Virus record (IMG/VR): IMGVR_UViG_3300041955_000551
Span: 1 to 37,923 of that record
Direction: 5' to 3' (one strand)
Length of the DNA stretch: 37,923 bases
DNA from: a virus
Of this stretch, positions 6,564 to 12,970 are shown in pieces (within the stretch, counting starts at the first letter, position 1; each line of letters begins with the position of its first letter). Below the pieces are notes generated by a model, which worked only from the letters and a program-made list of their open reading frames with translations, was not told where the DNA came from and ran no database searches. Both the position numbers and the translations under genes were made by a program.

Positions 6564-6868
6564 GAGCGACCTCCTTCCGGGTGGGAATCGGAGGCCGGGA
6601 GAATGTCGGCGCACGTCAGCGGGATCGAGACTCGCTCGTGATCGGTCCAGTCGGGCCACCAGGCGGGGCTGTTGTCGAGCTCGTAATGGTCTTGGTCCGT
6701 CCAGGCCGGCCACATCGCGGCGGGGATTCCTCGCACGCGGCGCTGGCGGCGGTGGCGGGCGAACGACTCGGTGTAACGGCCGGTCGTGACGATGTGTATC
6801 GACCGCGCTGAGGGCGTGGAGACAGCGTCTCCGGGCCGGCGTTGGGCCGGCGGAACATGAGGCAGCAT
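6560..6868 (-). CDS. Small early protein with a duplicated WPxWTD motif
   Basis: This 102-residue protein starts at ATG 6868 with GAAAGGATC upstream and ends in an ATGA overlap with the next gene. It has a basic middle (SFARHRRQRRVRG) and then two copies of a Trp-rich unit, MWPAWTDQDHYEL and WWPDWTDHERVSI, separated by four residues. The duplicated aromatic and acidic motif suggests a small binding surface. Function is unknown. Confidence 0.65.
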   Translation of the reverse strand: MLPHVPPAQRRPGDAVSTPSARSIHIVTTGRYTESFARHRRQRRVRGIPAAMWPAWTDQDHYELDNSPAWWPDWTDHERVSIPLTCADILPASDSHPEGGRS

Positions 6869-6948
6869 TGAAAAGATCCTTTCATTGGCCGGTCGATTCA
6901 GTAGGGCCTCACAAGCACTAACTGAGTCGAGCGGGGCTTCCGTGGGAA

Positions 6949-6982
6949 TTGGTCCCTGGTCCGTTGTCCTTTGTCCGTTGTT
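6949..6982. repeat. Dispersed GGTCCNTTGTCC-type repeat, copy 2
   Basis: Degenerate tandem units (TGGTCCCTGGTCCGTTGTCC and on to CCGTTGTT) in the 145-bp gap 6869-7013. Same family as 3047-3077. The gap is otherwise empty of genes. Confidence 0.6.
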
Positions 6983-7013
6983 GGGGACAACCCGGGGGCC
7001 AAAGGGGAGTCTA

Positions 7014-7262
7014 TCATTCAGGCTGGCGGGTGCCAATCGGCTGTCTGGGCTCAAGCTCCAGAAGTAAGATTGGAAACGGCGCGTCGGGGCGGTCGGTCAG
7101 GTGGCCGAAAGGTGCGTGGCCGGGAGAGACGTAGACAACGAGGTTCTTGTTGATGAGCGCCTCGTAGATTTCGTCGGCGAACTCGTCAATGTTGGGTTCG
7201 ACGTGGAAGCCGTTGGCTCTTGGCCGGCCGGTCAGGTAATCGATCAGGCGGGCGTATTTCAT
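7014..7262 (-). CDS. Small early protein, unknown function
   Basis: This 82-residue protein starts at ATG 7262, with GCGAGGAC upstream, inside an ATGA overlap with the gene before it. It begins MKYARLIDYLTGR, has an acidic helix (IDEFADEIYEALI), then strands. The compact mixed profile suggests a soluble domain. No known motif is seen. Confidence 0.65.
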   Translation of the reverse strand: MKYARLIDYLTGRPRANGFHVEPNIDEFADEIYEALINKNLVVYVSPGHAPFGHLTDRPDAPFPILLLELEPRQPIGTRQPE

Positions 7263-7588
7263 CGCATTGGGTCCTCGCAACAGGCACTGCAGAGATCGAA
7301 ACTCACCCATTCACAGCCGCCGTCGCAGGCGTTGTCGGCGGTGCAACCGCATTTCTTGCAGCGTTGGAGCTCGGCGCGCTGGTCGAACCATTCGCGGAGA
7401 GTGCAGGACGGCCCGGTCGAGATAAAGAGCCGGGCTTCGACGATTTTCCAGAGAGGCCATTTGCGAATTGCGGTCGCGGTATGGCGGTAGCCGCGGTCGG
7501 CGAGCTGGCCGGAAAGCCAGATCGCCAGGGTTAGGGAGATTTTCCCTCGCTCGCGCGTCGGGTTGGTGTGGGTCGGTTTCATACGCAT
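7259..7588 (-). CDS. Cys-rich zinc-binding phage protein with a repeat-derived N-terminus
   Basis: The C-terminal third of this 109-residue protein has seven cysteines (residues 77, 80, 82, 88, 92, 100, 103) in a CxxCGC...C...C.W...LCxxC arrangement. I recognise this as a small zinc-knuckle type common in phage genomes. The first 26 residues, including NPTRERGKISLTL, are encoded inside the 107-bp direct repeat 7512-7618, which also supplies a GGGAG ribosome binding site for ATG 7588 (an in-frame ATG at 7582 is coupled to the tiny ORF 7579-7623). The family usually needs only the Cys domain, so the N-terminus may be recent. It could bind nucleic acid. Confidence 0.65.
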   Translation of the reverse strand: MRMKPTHTNPTRERGKISLTLAIWLSGQLADRGYRHTATAIRKWPLWKIVEARLFISTGPSCTLREWFDQRAELQRCKKCGCTADNACDGGCEWVSFDLCSACCEDPMR

Positions 7589-7618
7589 TGGCAAGCTCCC
7601 GACTGGCGAGTTGGCGGG
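7512..7618. repeat. 107-bp perfect direct repeat, copy 1
   Basis: Identical to 8053-8159. On the minus strand it holds the end of one gene (the PPTRQSGACQCV tail) and the beginning of the next (MRMKPTHTNPTRERG...), that is, a gene junction present twice. The 'NPTRERG' coding stretch is typical of planctomycete dispersed repeats. Confidence 0.95.
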
Positions 7619-7623
7619 TACAT
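7579..7623 (-). pseudogene. 14-codon remnant of the 8120-8386 gene end, with its own ribosome binding site
   Basis: Behind a perfect AAGGAGACATC, ATG 7623 opens MYPPTRQSGACQCV and stops in an ATGA overlap with the zinc-protein gene. Its last 12 residues are the same as the C-terminus of the protein at 8120-8386. It looks like a leftover tail after a duplication, now acting as a translation leader. Confidence 0.5.
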
Positions 7624-7740
7624 GATGTCTCCTTGCGTGTGAAGGTGCGATAAACGCCATGGCAACATGCCAGGGCGATTCCGGCCGGGCCTACTAGGGG
7701 ACTAAGCCCAGTCGGCTAGAGGGGAGCGGGAAGCGTCGTT

Positions 7741-8022
7741 TCAGTCGTCGTAGCGGGGCTCGTAGGCGCGGGCCATGGCGGGGGCCGCGTCAAGGCGCTC
7801 GAGGGCTTTGATCACGCCGTTAGTGGTAATGCGGGCCAGTCCGGACGGTCCGATGCGATTGCGTAGGCTCTGGAGCGTCGGTACGTGGTCCTTGTGAATG
7901 CCGGTGTAGCGGCCAGTCTGCCAAGCGTGGTCAAGAGCTGCTCGCCAGCGTCGGCCATGGGTGGCGATAACGTCCAGTAAGGCGCGACATTCGGCCGCGT
8001 CCAGGGTGGGCGTGGTGGTCAT
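7741..8022 (-). CDS. Small early protein in a cassette between two 107-bp repeats
   Basis: This 93-residue protein starts at ATG 8022 with GAGGAGACATC just upstream. It is basic and helical (ALLDVIATHGRRWRAALDHAW..., then SLRNRIGPSGLARITTNGVIKALERL), which could fit a small DNA-binding or adaptor protein. No family is recognised. It is the only gene between the two copies of the 107-bp repeat, so it was probably added to the operon as a unit. Confidence 0.7.
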   Translation of the reverse strand: MTTTPTLDAAECRALLDVIATHGRRWRAALDHAWQTGRYTGIHKDHVPTLQSLRNRIGPSGLARITTNGVIKALERLDAAPAMARAYEPRYDD

Positions 8023-8129
8023 GATGTCTCCTCAAGGGAAGCGTGCTGGTCCGAAAGCCAGATCGCCAGGGTTAGGGAGATTTTCCCTCGCTCGCGCGTC
8101 GGGTTGGTGTGGGTCGGTTTCATACGCAT
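8019..8129 (-). pseudogene. Truncated copy of the zinc-protein N-terminus
   Basis: A 36-codon frame whose first 26 residues equal those of the protein at 7259-7588 and whose last residues (DQHASLEETS) are unrelated. It overlaps the stop of the upstream gene and ends in an ATGA overlap with the gene at 7741-8022. It lacks the Cys domain and is best read as the broken half of a duplication that still keeps translation coupled. Confidence 0.5.
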
Positions 8130-8159
8130 TGGCAAGCTCCCGACTGGCGAGTTGGCGGG
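8053..8159. repeat. 107-bp perfect direct repeat, copy 2
   Basis: Identical to 7512-7618. It contains the end of the gene at 8120-8386 and the broken start of the zinc-protein gene. Confidence 0.95.
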
Positions 8160-8386
8160 CGCACCATTGCGGGCGCAGCGAGCACTAGGGCATAGGGCAC
8201 GATGCGATCAGGGCCGACGGCGTTTTCGATCATGCCGGCGAGCGCTGGAGCGTCGGTCTCATCGACGACGCCCAGGGCGTGGACGATGGCGACGAGCTCA
8301 ATGCCCGTCTCTGTCTTGCCTTTAAAGATTCGGGCCCAGCCTGCGCCATCGAAAGTGACGAGGCTGGTCGGTCTGAGAGTGATCAT
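8120..8386 (-). CDS. Small early protein, unknown function
   Basis: This 88-residue protein starts at ATG 8386 after CAAGGACCTCCA. Its profile is alternating strands and helices (SLVTFDGAGWARIFKGKTETGIELVAIVHALGV). The final dozen residues lie inside the 107-bp repeat. No known motif is seen. It belongs to the leftward early operon. Confidence 0.6.
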   Translation of the reverse strand: MITLRPTSLVTFDGAGWARIFKGKTETGIELVAIVHALGVVDETDAPALAGMIENAVGPDRIVPYALVLAAPAMVRPPTRQSGACQCV

Positions 8387-8411
8387 TGGAGGTCCTTGCC
8401 AGTTGAAAAGC

Positions 8412-8437
8412 GAACTGGGAACTGGGAACTGGGAACT
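8412..8437. repeat. Triplicated 9-bp host-type repeat
   Basis: GAACTGGGA repeats three times without a break (8412-8437) in the gap between two genes. Runs of this kind are known as dispersed intergenic elements in planctomycetes and some other phyla. Confidence 0.6.
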
Positions 8438-8446
8438 TAGAAACTG

Positions 8447-8785
8447 CTACGACAGGTACCGAATCCGCACGAGGAAGGTCCCGCGCCGGAGGTAGAAGCC
8501 GGTTTCGTCGAATTCGAACCCGGTCTCGAGCTCGGTTTGGCCGCCGTCGATGCGGACGCCGATGGGGTCGCCATCGGTCTTGATTGCTCCCCATTTGCTG
8601 CGGCGAATGAGACCGAACCAGAGGACGCTGCCTTTCAGCTCGGCGAAAAAACAGTGACTGGAAGTCACGGCAATTCCGCACGGGACCGCGCGCGTGGGCG
8701 ACCGCGTTAGTTCGACGCGCCGGTGGGTCTTGAGGTACTCGATGGCCTCTTTCATCGATCTGGGGTGGGTCTGGTTGCGATTCAT
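8447..8785 (-). CDS. Small early protein, unknown function
   Basis: This 112-residue protein starts at ATG 8785 with CCGGAGCAACC upstream. It has an N-terminal helix (RSMKEAIEYLKTHRRVEL), then a strand-rich domain with FFAELKGSVLWFGLIRRSKWG and a GFYLRRGTFLVRIRYL end. It looks like a complete small beta-rich domain. No family is recognised. Confidence 0.65.
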   Translation of the reverse strand: MNRNQTHPRSMKEAIEYLKTHRRVELTRSPTRAVPCGIAVTSSHCFFAELKGSVLWFGLIRRSKWGAIKTDGDPIGVRIDGGQTELETGFEFDETGFYLRRGTFLVRIRYLS

Positions 8786-8838
8786 GGTTGCTCCGGTTGG
8801 AAGCGAAAAATGACTTCCATTCGCAGGAAAGAGAAAGG

Positions 8839-9024
8839 TTACGTTGATCGACGACGGGCGGCCGCGGCGTCTTTGTTGGCTTGCCGCTGGCATTTTTTGC
8901 AGGTTGCGAGATAGCGGGCTCGAATTGGGATCCAGTAGAACGCGGACAGGGGTTTAGCCTGGCCGCAATGGGTACACCTCTTGAGCCCCTCGGCGGGCGG
9001 GGCGTCGGGTTGATTGGGGGGCAT
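8839..9024 (-). CDS. Small zinc-ribbon protein, first gene of the leftward operon
   Basis: This 61-residue protein starts at ATG 9024 with AAAGGAGT upstream. CTHCGQAKPLSAFYW (Cys17, Cys20) and TCKKCQ (Cys42, Cys45) form a CxxC...CxxC zinc ribbon of the type often placed before HNH or resolvase-like domains, but here it stands alone with a basic tail (NKDAAAARRRST). It may bind DNA. Placed right at the divergent promoter region, it may be a regulator of the early block. Confidence 0.75.
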   Translation of the reverse strand: MPPNQPDAPPAEGLKRCTHCGQAKPLSAFYWIPIRARYLATCKKCQRQANKDAAAARRRST

Positions 9025-9201
9025 CGGGACTCCTTTCTGGCGGCGAGCGCCGGGGTATGGGTGTTTGTGCCTCCAAAGGATAGTATAATACATGGACGCC
9101 CAAAGGACGCTAGCGGGGAGTCTATCGGACGTCCGATGGGCGCCACATTGCGATCTTGTCTGCAGGCGGATATTTTTGGAACTCGGTTCGGGGAGCACGA
9201 A
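9025..9201. promoter_or_regulatory. Divergent promoter region
   Basis: This is a 177-bp gap between the leftward early operon and a short rightward operon. TATAAT (9084-9089) on the plus strand overlaps TATTAT and TATACT on the minus strand, so both operons may start here. No convincing -35 is seen at 17 bp on either side. A regulator acting here would control both directions. Confidence 0.5.
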
Positions 9202-9423
9202 ATGGCGCCAGCGCTCGAGGTGCTGATGGCTGCGAAAGGTCGGAAGCCCAGGAAGTCGGACCACAAGGCGGAGCGGATCGGGACGATCTGGGGGCGTCCG
9301 GAGTGGAAGAAGTGGGTGCAGGATTTCGCGGTCTTCAACCGGTGCGACGTCGGCACGCTGGTCGACCAGGCCCTAACGCGGCTGGCCCGGGAGCTCGAGT
9401 TCCGGGAACCACCGGAGAGGTGA
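9202..9423 (+). CDS. Small RPRKSD-type DNA-binding-like protein
   Basis: This 73-residue protein starts at ATG 9202 (GGGAG upstream); ATG 9226 after GAGGTGCTG is a good alternative. A basic hook (AAKGRKPRKSDHKAER) is followed by a strand and two helices (PEWKKWVQDFAVFNRCDVGTLVDQALTRLARELEF). This fits a ribbon-helix-helix fold of the CopG type. I associate this small-protein pattern with planctomycetes. It may be the regulator of the divergent promoter next to it. Confidence 0.7.
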   Translation: MAPALEVLMAAKGRKPRKSDHKAERIGTIWGRPEWKKWVQDFAVFNRCDVGTLVDQALTRLARELEFREPPER

Positions 9424-9428
9424 GGCTG

Positions 9429-9758
9429 ATGATGCGAACAGAACTCGGAATGTATCGACTCGATGGTCATGAGCCAGTTCCGGTGTATGACACGAGCGAG
9501 TGGGCGCGGGCGTTCGCGGCGACCGACGGGACGGTGGCGCAGGACTTCGTGGGACGGGTCGAGGTCGTTACATATTTTCTCGGGGTCGATTACCATTTTC
9601 ATCGAGAGGGAGCGCCGCTTCTTTTTGAGACTGGGATCTTCCCGAGCAAGCGGCGGCATGACCGTCTCGCGCGACGGTATCACACGTGGGCCGAGGCGGA
9701 GGCCGGGCACGCCGAGATCGTCGCCGAGCTGCGTCGGGAGAGGAGCGAAGGGAAATGA
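9429..9758 (+). CDS. Conserved phage protein of the 'YDTSEWARAF' type
   Basis: This 109-residue protein starts at ATG 9429 after GAGGTGAGGCTG. The sequence VPVYDTSEWARAF (near 18-30), VEVVTYFLGVDYHF (near 50-63), LLFETGIF, and YHTWAEAEAGHAEIVAELR near the end is a pattern I recognise from many phages and mobile elements, always as a hypothetical protein. Its role is unknown. It ends by overlapping the next start (ATGA). Confidence 0.8.
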   Translation: MMRTELGMYRLDGHEPVPVYDTSEWARAFAATDGTVAQDFVGRVEVVTYFLGVDYHFHREGAPLLFETGIFPSKRRHDRLARRYHTWAEAEAGHAEIVAELRRERSEGK

Positions 9759-10042
9759 TCGGGATCGCGTTTCTAGGTTTCTGGGTCGCGTGCGGGGTTG
9801 CCCTACACCTCGCGTGCTCTCTTACGGGCTACTATATCTCGGCCGAGAAGGGGCGCGGGGGGCTCGAGGGGTTTTTGTTTGGGCTCGTCTTCGGACCGTT
9901 CGGGCTTTTGCTGGCGGTTTTGATGCCGGAGCCGCCGATGCGGCGTGAGCCGGTCGTCGCGTTTGGAGCGGTCGCGGGCGGAATTTTGGTTGCGGTTTTG
10001 GCGGTTGGGATTTGCGCGGTTTTAAGGGTGAGCGCGCCGTAG
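9755..10042 (+). CDS. Small membrane protein with three predicted transmembrane segments
   Basis: This 95-residue protein has hydrophobic segments at about residues 3-24, 38-57 and 68-90. The loop AEKGRGGLEGFLFGLVFGPFG resembles small inner-membrane proteins with a 'KGR...GfllG..fGPiGl' motif. It starts inside the previous stop (ATGA). Because it lies in the early and lysogeny region and away from the lysis genes, superinfection exclusion is a possible role, but this is a guess. Confidence 0.7.
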   Translation: MIGIAFLGFWVACGVALHLACSLTGYYISAEKGRGGLEGFLFGLVFGPFGLLLAVLMPEPPMRREPVVAFGAVAGGILVAVLAVGICAVLRVSAP

Positions 10043-10053
10043 GGGGTGGGCCA

Positions 10054-10356
10054 ATGACGGGGTTCTTTGTAAGGGTCTATCGCAAGCCGTTGGACTTCCA
10101 GGTTCACTCCGGTCGATCGGGCGATGCAGGGTGCAAGGTTCCAGTGTATGTCGAGGTCGAGAGGCTAAGCATCGAGGAACTTCAGCAGTTTTTTTCTCGG
10201 ATGGAACACCGGGCCGTGGTCAACTGGGCGTGCAGGCTGGCGCGCTGGATCGGGGACAATGTGCAGCATGAGGCCGGAGCATCCGATCCTCTCTTCAGTG
10301 GTTTGGCCGAATCGCGGGAAGGAGGAGGGGACAATGGCGCGGGCGAAGAACAGTGA
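10054..10356 (+). CDS. Small protein, unknown function
   Basis: This 100-residue protein starts at ATG 10054 behind GGGGGTGGG. The N-terminal half is strand-rich (FFVRVYRKPLDFQVH), the middle helical (SIEELQQFFSRMEHRAVVNWACRLARWIGD), and the end polar. It overlaps the start of the next gene by 23 nt. No family is recognised. Confidence 0.6.
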   Translation: MTGFFVRVYRKPLDFQVHSGRSGDAGCKVPVYVEVERLSIEELQQFFSRMEHRAVVNWACRLARWIGDNVQHEAGASDPLFSGLAESREGGGDNGAGEEQ

Positions 10357-10594
10357 GGAAACGAGTGCGGTTGCGACGTTGGAACCGCGCAAGGTGCGGA
10401 CTGAGATTGTCGGGGTTGTGCGCATTTCGCCAAAACTCGATGTGCGATTAACGGCGATTGCGAGGAGTGAAGGGAAACGCAAGGGGCGCTTTCTAGAAGA
10501 GATCCTGGACAAGGCTTTGCGCCGTTACAAGTTTGACGAAGCGCTCCGAAGTGCGCTTGGAGTTTCGGCCAGTGAAGAGGCTCCGGAGGCGTAA
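10334..10594 (+). CDS. Ribbon-helix-helix-like regulator
   Basis: This 86-residue protein starts at ATG 10334 behind GGAGGAGGGGACA. After a polar 20-residue tail, the pattern TEIVGVVRISPKLDVRLTAIARSEG-KRKGRFLEEILDKALRRYK gives one strand and two helices, as in Arc/MetJ-type repressors. It probably binds operator DNA as a dimer. It is the last gene of the short rightward operon. A link to control of the recombinase or the divergent promoter is possible. Confidence 0.65.
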   Translation: MARAKNSEETSAVATLEPRKVRTEIVGVVRISPKLDVRLTAIARSEGKRKGRFLEEILDKALRRYKFDEALRSALGVSASEEAPEA

Positions 10595-10746
10595 AGTCTC
10601 CGGTTGAAACTCTGCGCGTCAGAGAAACCGGACGAGCTGCCCTGCCCTTCTGCGGTCGGGGAAGGGGAGGGGCGCAAAAAACGACGGCGACCGGGGCTGT
10701 GGAAGAGCACCGATCGCCGGATTTGGCGGCCGCGTAGCGGCACATG

Positions 10747-10770
10747 GAGGGGTAGGAGGTCCCTCCCCTC
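10747..10770. terminator. Hairpin between convergent genes
   Basis: GAGGGG (10747-10752) pairs with CCCCTC (10765-10770), with an inner AGG/CCT. It lies in the 223-bp gap between two convergent genes (10594 and 10818). The gap also has a direct repeat of CGATCGCCGG (10711-10720, 10774-10783) and a host-type G-rich run near 10640-10670. There is no T-tract. Confidence 0.4.
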
Positions 10771-10817
10771 ACGCGATCGCCGGGGGAATGATAGCGATTT
10801 CTGGCGACGGGGCCAGG

Positions 10818-11708
10818 TCAGTCGGCGGGGCCGTCGAGGGAATCAACGGCGCGCTGGAGGTCCTCTGGCGAGGACTCGCAATACAGGCGGGTCGTATCGA
10901 GGCGATCGTGGCCCAGGATCGCTGCGACGGTCTGGATGGGCATCCCGGCCTCGATGAGGCGGCGGGCGCACGTGTGCCTCAAGATGTGGGGATGGAAGCC
11001 CTCGAGGCCGGCTTTGCGCGCATAGGGCTCGAGGATCTTTTCAAGGGCCCGGACGCCGAGCGGTCCGCGCTGGCCCATCAGAATGTGATCGGTCGGGCCG
11101 CCTCCGCCGCCGAGGCGCGCCAAGTCGCAGAACGCGTCGCGGGCATCTTTGGAGAGCGGTACTTCGCGTTCTTTCCCCCCCTTCCCTCTGACGATCGCGT
11201 GACCTTTGCGGGGGCCGTTGTGGATGTCGGCTGTGAGGAGGCCGGCGAACTCGCCGATTCGTAGGCCGGTGCGCAGCAGAATGATCGTGATGGCTCTGTC
11301 GCGCGGGTGACCGTCGACGGCCTTGAGCAATCGAAGCTGCTCCCTCGAGGTAAGCCATCGCGGGCCTGGGCGAGCTCGGCGCACTTGCTTGGGGACCTGG
11401 ATCGGCTCAGAGATTCCGGCGGTGCCGGTCCAGCGCAGGAAGGAAGCCAGGGCGGAAAGGGCCGTGTTAACCGAGCTCGCTTTCACGCGCTTCGTGTCCT
11501 TGAGCCAGGCCTTGTAGTTTCGGAGATCGAAGGCGGCGATGTTGGCGGGTGAGAGCTCATCGGGGTAGTTCGACCGGTACCAAGCGGCGAAGGCGCCGAG
11601 CTGGTGGCGGTAGGTGCGGATGGTCGCGGCGGAGCGCTCGACCTCGACGAGCTGGCGGACGAATCCCTCGATGGCGTCGGACCAGGTGATGTTGGTCGCG
11701 GTGCTCAT
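10818..11708 (-). CDS. Second tyrosine recombinase, Xer-like, intact active site
   Basis: This 296-residue protein has an N-terminal SAM-like core-binding domain (10-100) and a catalytic domain (115-285) with all residues in place: Arg150 (TGLRIGE), Lys of the beta-hairpin (RGKGGKE), His241 and Arg244 (HILRHT), His267 (LGHDRLDTT) and Tyr276 (RLYCE). The length and spacing fit XerC/XerD and integron-like enzymes. It starts by an ATGA overlap with the Cys-motif gene. Possible roles are resolution of genome dimers, integration in place of the altered integrase at 1706, or excision. No clear dif-like site is seen nearby. Confidence 0.9.
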   Translation of the reverse strand: MSTATNITWSDAIEGFVRQLVEVERSAATIRTYRHQLGAFAAWYRSNYPDELSPANIAAFDLRNYKAWLKDTKRVKASSVNTALSALASFLRWTGTAGISEPIQVPKQVRRARPGPRWLTSREQLRLLKAVDGHPRDRAITIILLRTGLRIGEFAGLLTADIHNGPRKGHAIVRGKGGKEREVPLSKDARDAFCDLARLGGGGGPTDHILMGQRGPLGVRALEKILEPYARKAGLEGFHPHILRHTCARRLIEAGMPIQTVAAILGHDRLDTTRLYCESSPEDLQRAVDSLDGPAD

Positions 11709-12040
11709 TGCTTCGGCTCGAAGAGGACGCACGCAAAATCGGGTTTGGTTCTCAGGTGCACGACGACGTCGTCGAAGCCGCCGGCGATTTGGACGAGGTC
11801 CGCATCGGGATACTGTTCGGGATTTCCTTTCACTCCCCCCTGGTCAGGGATCGCAGCGCATTGGCCAAAGCCGGTTTTGGTATCTCGCCAAGGAAATGTT
11901 TCAGGTCCCCAATGGCGGCAGTCGCTACATCGTGGGATTCGGACATCGCCGTTTTTTACCGCAATGAAACCGTCCAGATTATCCGTCCAGATTTTGGGGT
12001 GATAAAACGGGGATAATTGTGGGGATACGGTGGTTTTCAT
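11705..12040 (-). CDS. Cys-motif protein coupled to the second recombinase
   Basis: This 111-residue protein starts at ATG 12040. Cys38 and Cys41 (RCSDCRHW), Cys61 (GQCAAI) and Cys104 (DFACVLFEPK) give a four-Cys metal site of the 'CxxCxxW...GxC...FxCxxFEP' kind that I have seen in phage and planctomycete proteins of unknown function. It is translationally coupled to the recombinase (ATGA), so it may help or regulate recombination. A -10-like TATAAT lies about 25 bp upstream. Confidence 0.7.
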   Translation of the reverse strand: MKTTVSPQLSPFYHPKIWTDNLDGFIAVKNGDVRIPRCSDCRHWGPETFPWRDTKTGFGQCAAIPDQGGVKGNPEQYPDADLVQIAGGFDDVVVHLRTKPDFACVLFEPKQ

Positions 12041-12064
12041 CCCGTATCTGATCGACTAAGGGCA

Positions 12065-12093
12065 ATTATACGAAGAGTCAGGCTAGTCCGGAA
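12065..12093 (-). promoter_or_regulatory. Leftward promoter for the recombinase pair
   Basis: On the minus strand TATAAT is at 12070-12065, with TTCCGG at 12093-12088, 17 bp upstream. The -10 is perfect and the -35 is weak. Confidence 0.45.
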
Positions 12094-12186
12094 GCGCCGG
12101 GCATGCCGCCGGTGATCAACCCGGGTCTGAGCCCGGCCTCTTCCGTTCCGCGGGCTAGCAATATCACTATTGCGGCCGCGCTGCTT

Positions 12187-12220
12187 CCCCGGGCGAGGCA
12201 TCCTTGCCTTTTGCCCGGGG
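12187..12220. promoter_or_regulatory. Strong hairpin in the recombinase/sigma divergent region
   Basis: CCCCGGGC (12187-12194) pairs with GCCCGGGG (12213-12220), and inside it AGGCA pairs with TGCCT. This very stable stem-loop sits in the 327-bp gap 12041-12367 between two divergent transcription units. It could be a terminator insulating them or an operator. No gene is seen in the gap. Confidence 0.55.
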
Positions 12221-12230
12221 CGCTTTCGGC

Positions 12231-12256
12231 CTGTAACACCTTTCCTGACTGTAACA
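12231..12256. promoter_or_regulatory. Paired CTGTAACA direct repeats
   Basis: CTGTAACA at 12231-12238 and 12249-12256, spaced by 18 bp, between the hairpin and the sigma gene. Two copies on roughly the same helical face suggest a regulator or sigma binding site. Confidence 0.35.
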
Positions 12257-12367
12257 ATCCCACCCTTCGGAAATCTCCCACTAAGTGAGCCGATTCGGGG
12301 GCTCGGCCGCAATAGTAGGGGTAGACAATCGGTAGTGCGCCTCGGCTAACTCAGAGACCACACCTCG

Positions 12368-12970
12368 ATGTCGCTACCCTTCGCCGAGCGGGATCGGCTG
12401 ACTACCGAGCTCGACTTGCTGGCGTCCTGGTTCGCGGAGCGCTATGCGCGCCGCGGGCTTGAATTTGATGATGCGAGGCAGGAAGCGCTGACGGCAATCT
12501 GGGTCGCGGCGGGGAAGTTCCGACCCACGCGGGCCCATTGCCATGTGCCGTTTTCGGCGTTCGCCCGCAAGTTCATCGTCCGCGCCTTGGAGCGTGCGCG
12601 GGCCAAGGCTCGCTGCCGAGGAATCACGCAAGCCGGCGAGCGCGTGACCTTTGCGGGCATCGATCTCGATCAGATCACAGCGATCTCGGAGGCGACCGAT
12701 TCGGGCGCTCTCGGAGAGGCGCTGGGCCGGGCGATCGCCTCTCTGCAGCCGGAAGAGCGGATGCTGGTCCTGCGCCGCTATGGCCTCGATGGGTTGCCGA
12801 GTTGGAGTCTGGTCGAGTGCGCAAACGAATTCTTGATCACCGTTGCATCCGTGAAAAAACGATTGCAGCACGCGCGGGCAAAAATCGGCGCTGAACTCCG
12901 TTCTGCGGGATGGGATCCGGCGAACTGGCAACGCCGGGCAACGGAAGAAAAGGCCATCAAAGCGGGCTGA
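12368..12970 (+). CDS. Sigma-70-family RNA polymerase sigma factor (ECF-like)
   Basis: This 200-residue protein has region 2 at about residues 20-85 (ARRGLEFDDARQEALTAIW, then FSAFARKFIVRALERARAKARC) and region 4 at about 118-175 (ALGRAIASLQPEERMLVLRRYGLDGL, then a helix-turn-helix ending VASVKKRLQHARAKI). This is the two-domain plan of short sigma factors. It should direct host RNA polymerase to phage promoters. As the first gene of the long rightward block, it is a good candidate for the late-gene switch. The ribosome binding site is weak (GAGACC), so its expression may be limited. The downstream gene overlaps its stop (TGATG). Confidence 0.85.
   Translation: MSLPFAERDRLTTELDLLASWFAERYARRGLEFDDARQEALTAIWVAAGKFRPTRAHCHVPFSAFARKFIVRALERARAKARCRGITQAGERVTFAGIDLDQITAISEATDSGALGEALGRAIASLQPEERMLVLRRYGLDGLPSWSLVECANEFLITVASVKKRLQHARAKIGAELRSAGWDPANWQRRATEEKAIKAG

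Noticed and set aside
8412-8437. CRISPR-like short repeats
   Set aside because: Three contiguous 9-bp units with no spacers. No repeat-spacer array is seen anywhere in the window.
8881-9201. Upstream extension of the gene at 9202
   Set aside because: The in-frame extension would cross the zinc-ribbon gene and the divergent promoter; the ATG at 9202 has a ribosome binding site.
8322-9710. 462-codon minus-strand frame
   Set aside because: It runs through three well-supported small genes in other frames and a divergent promoter region; its composition is low-complexity Arg/Pro/Ser.
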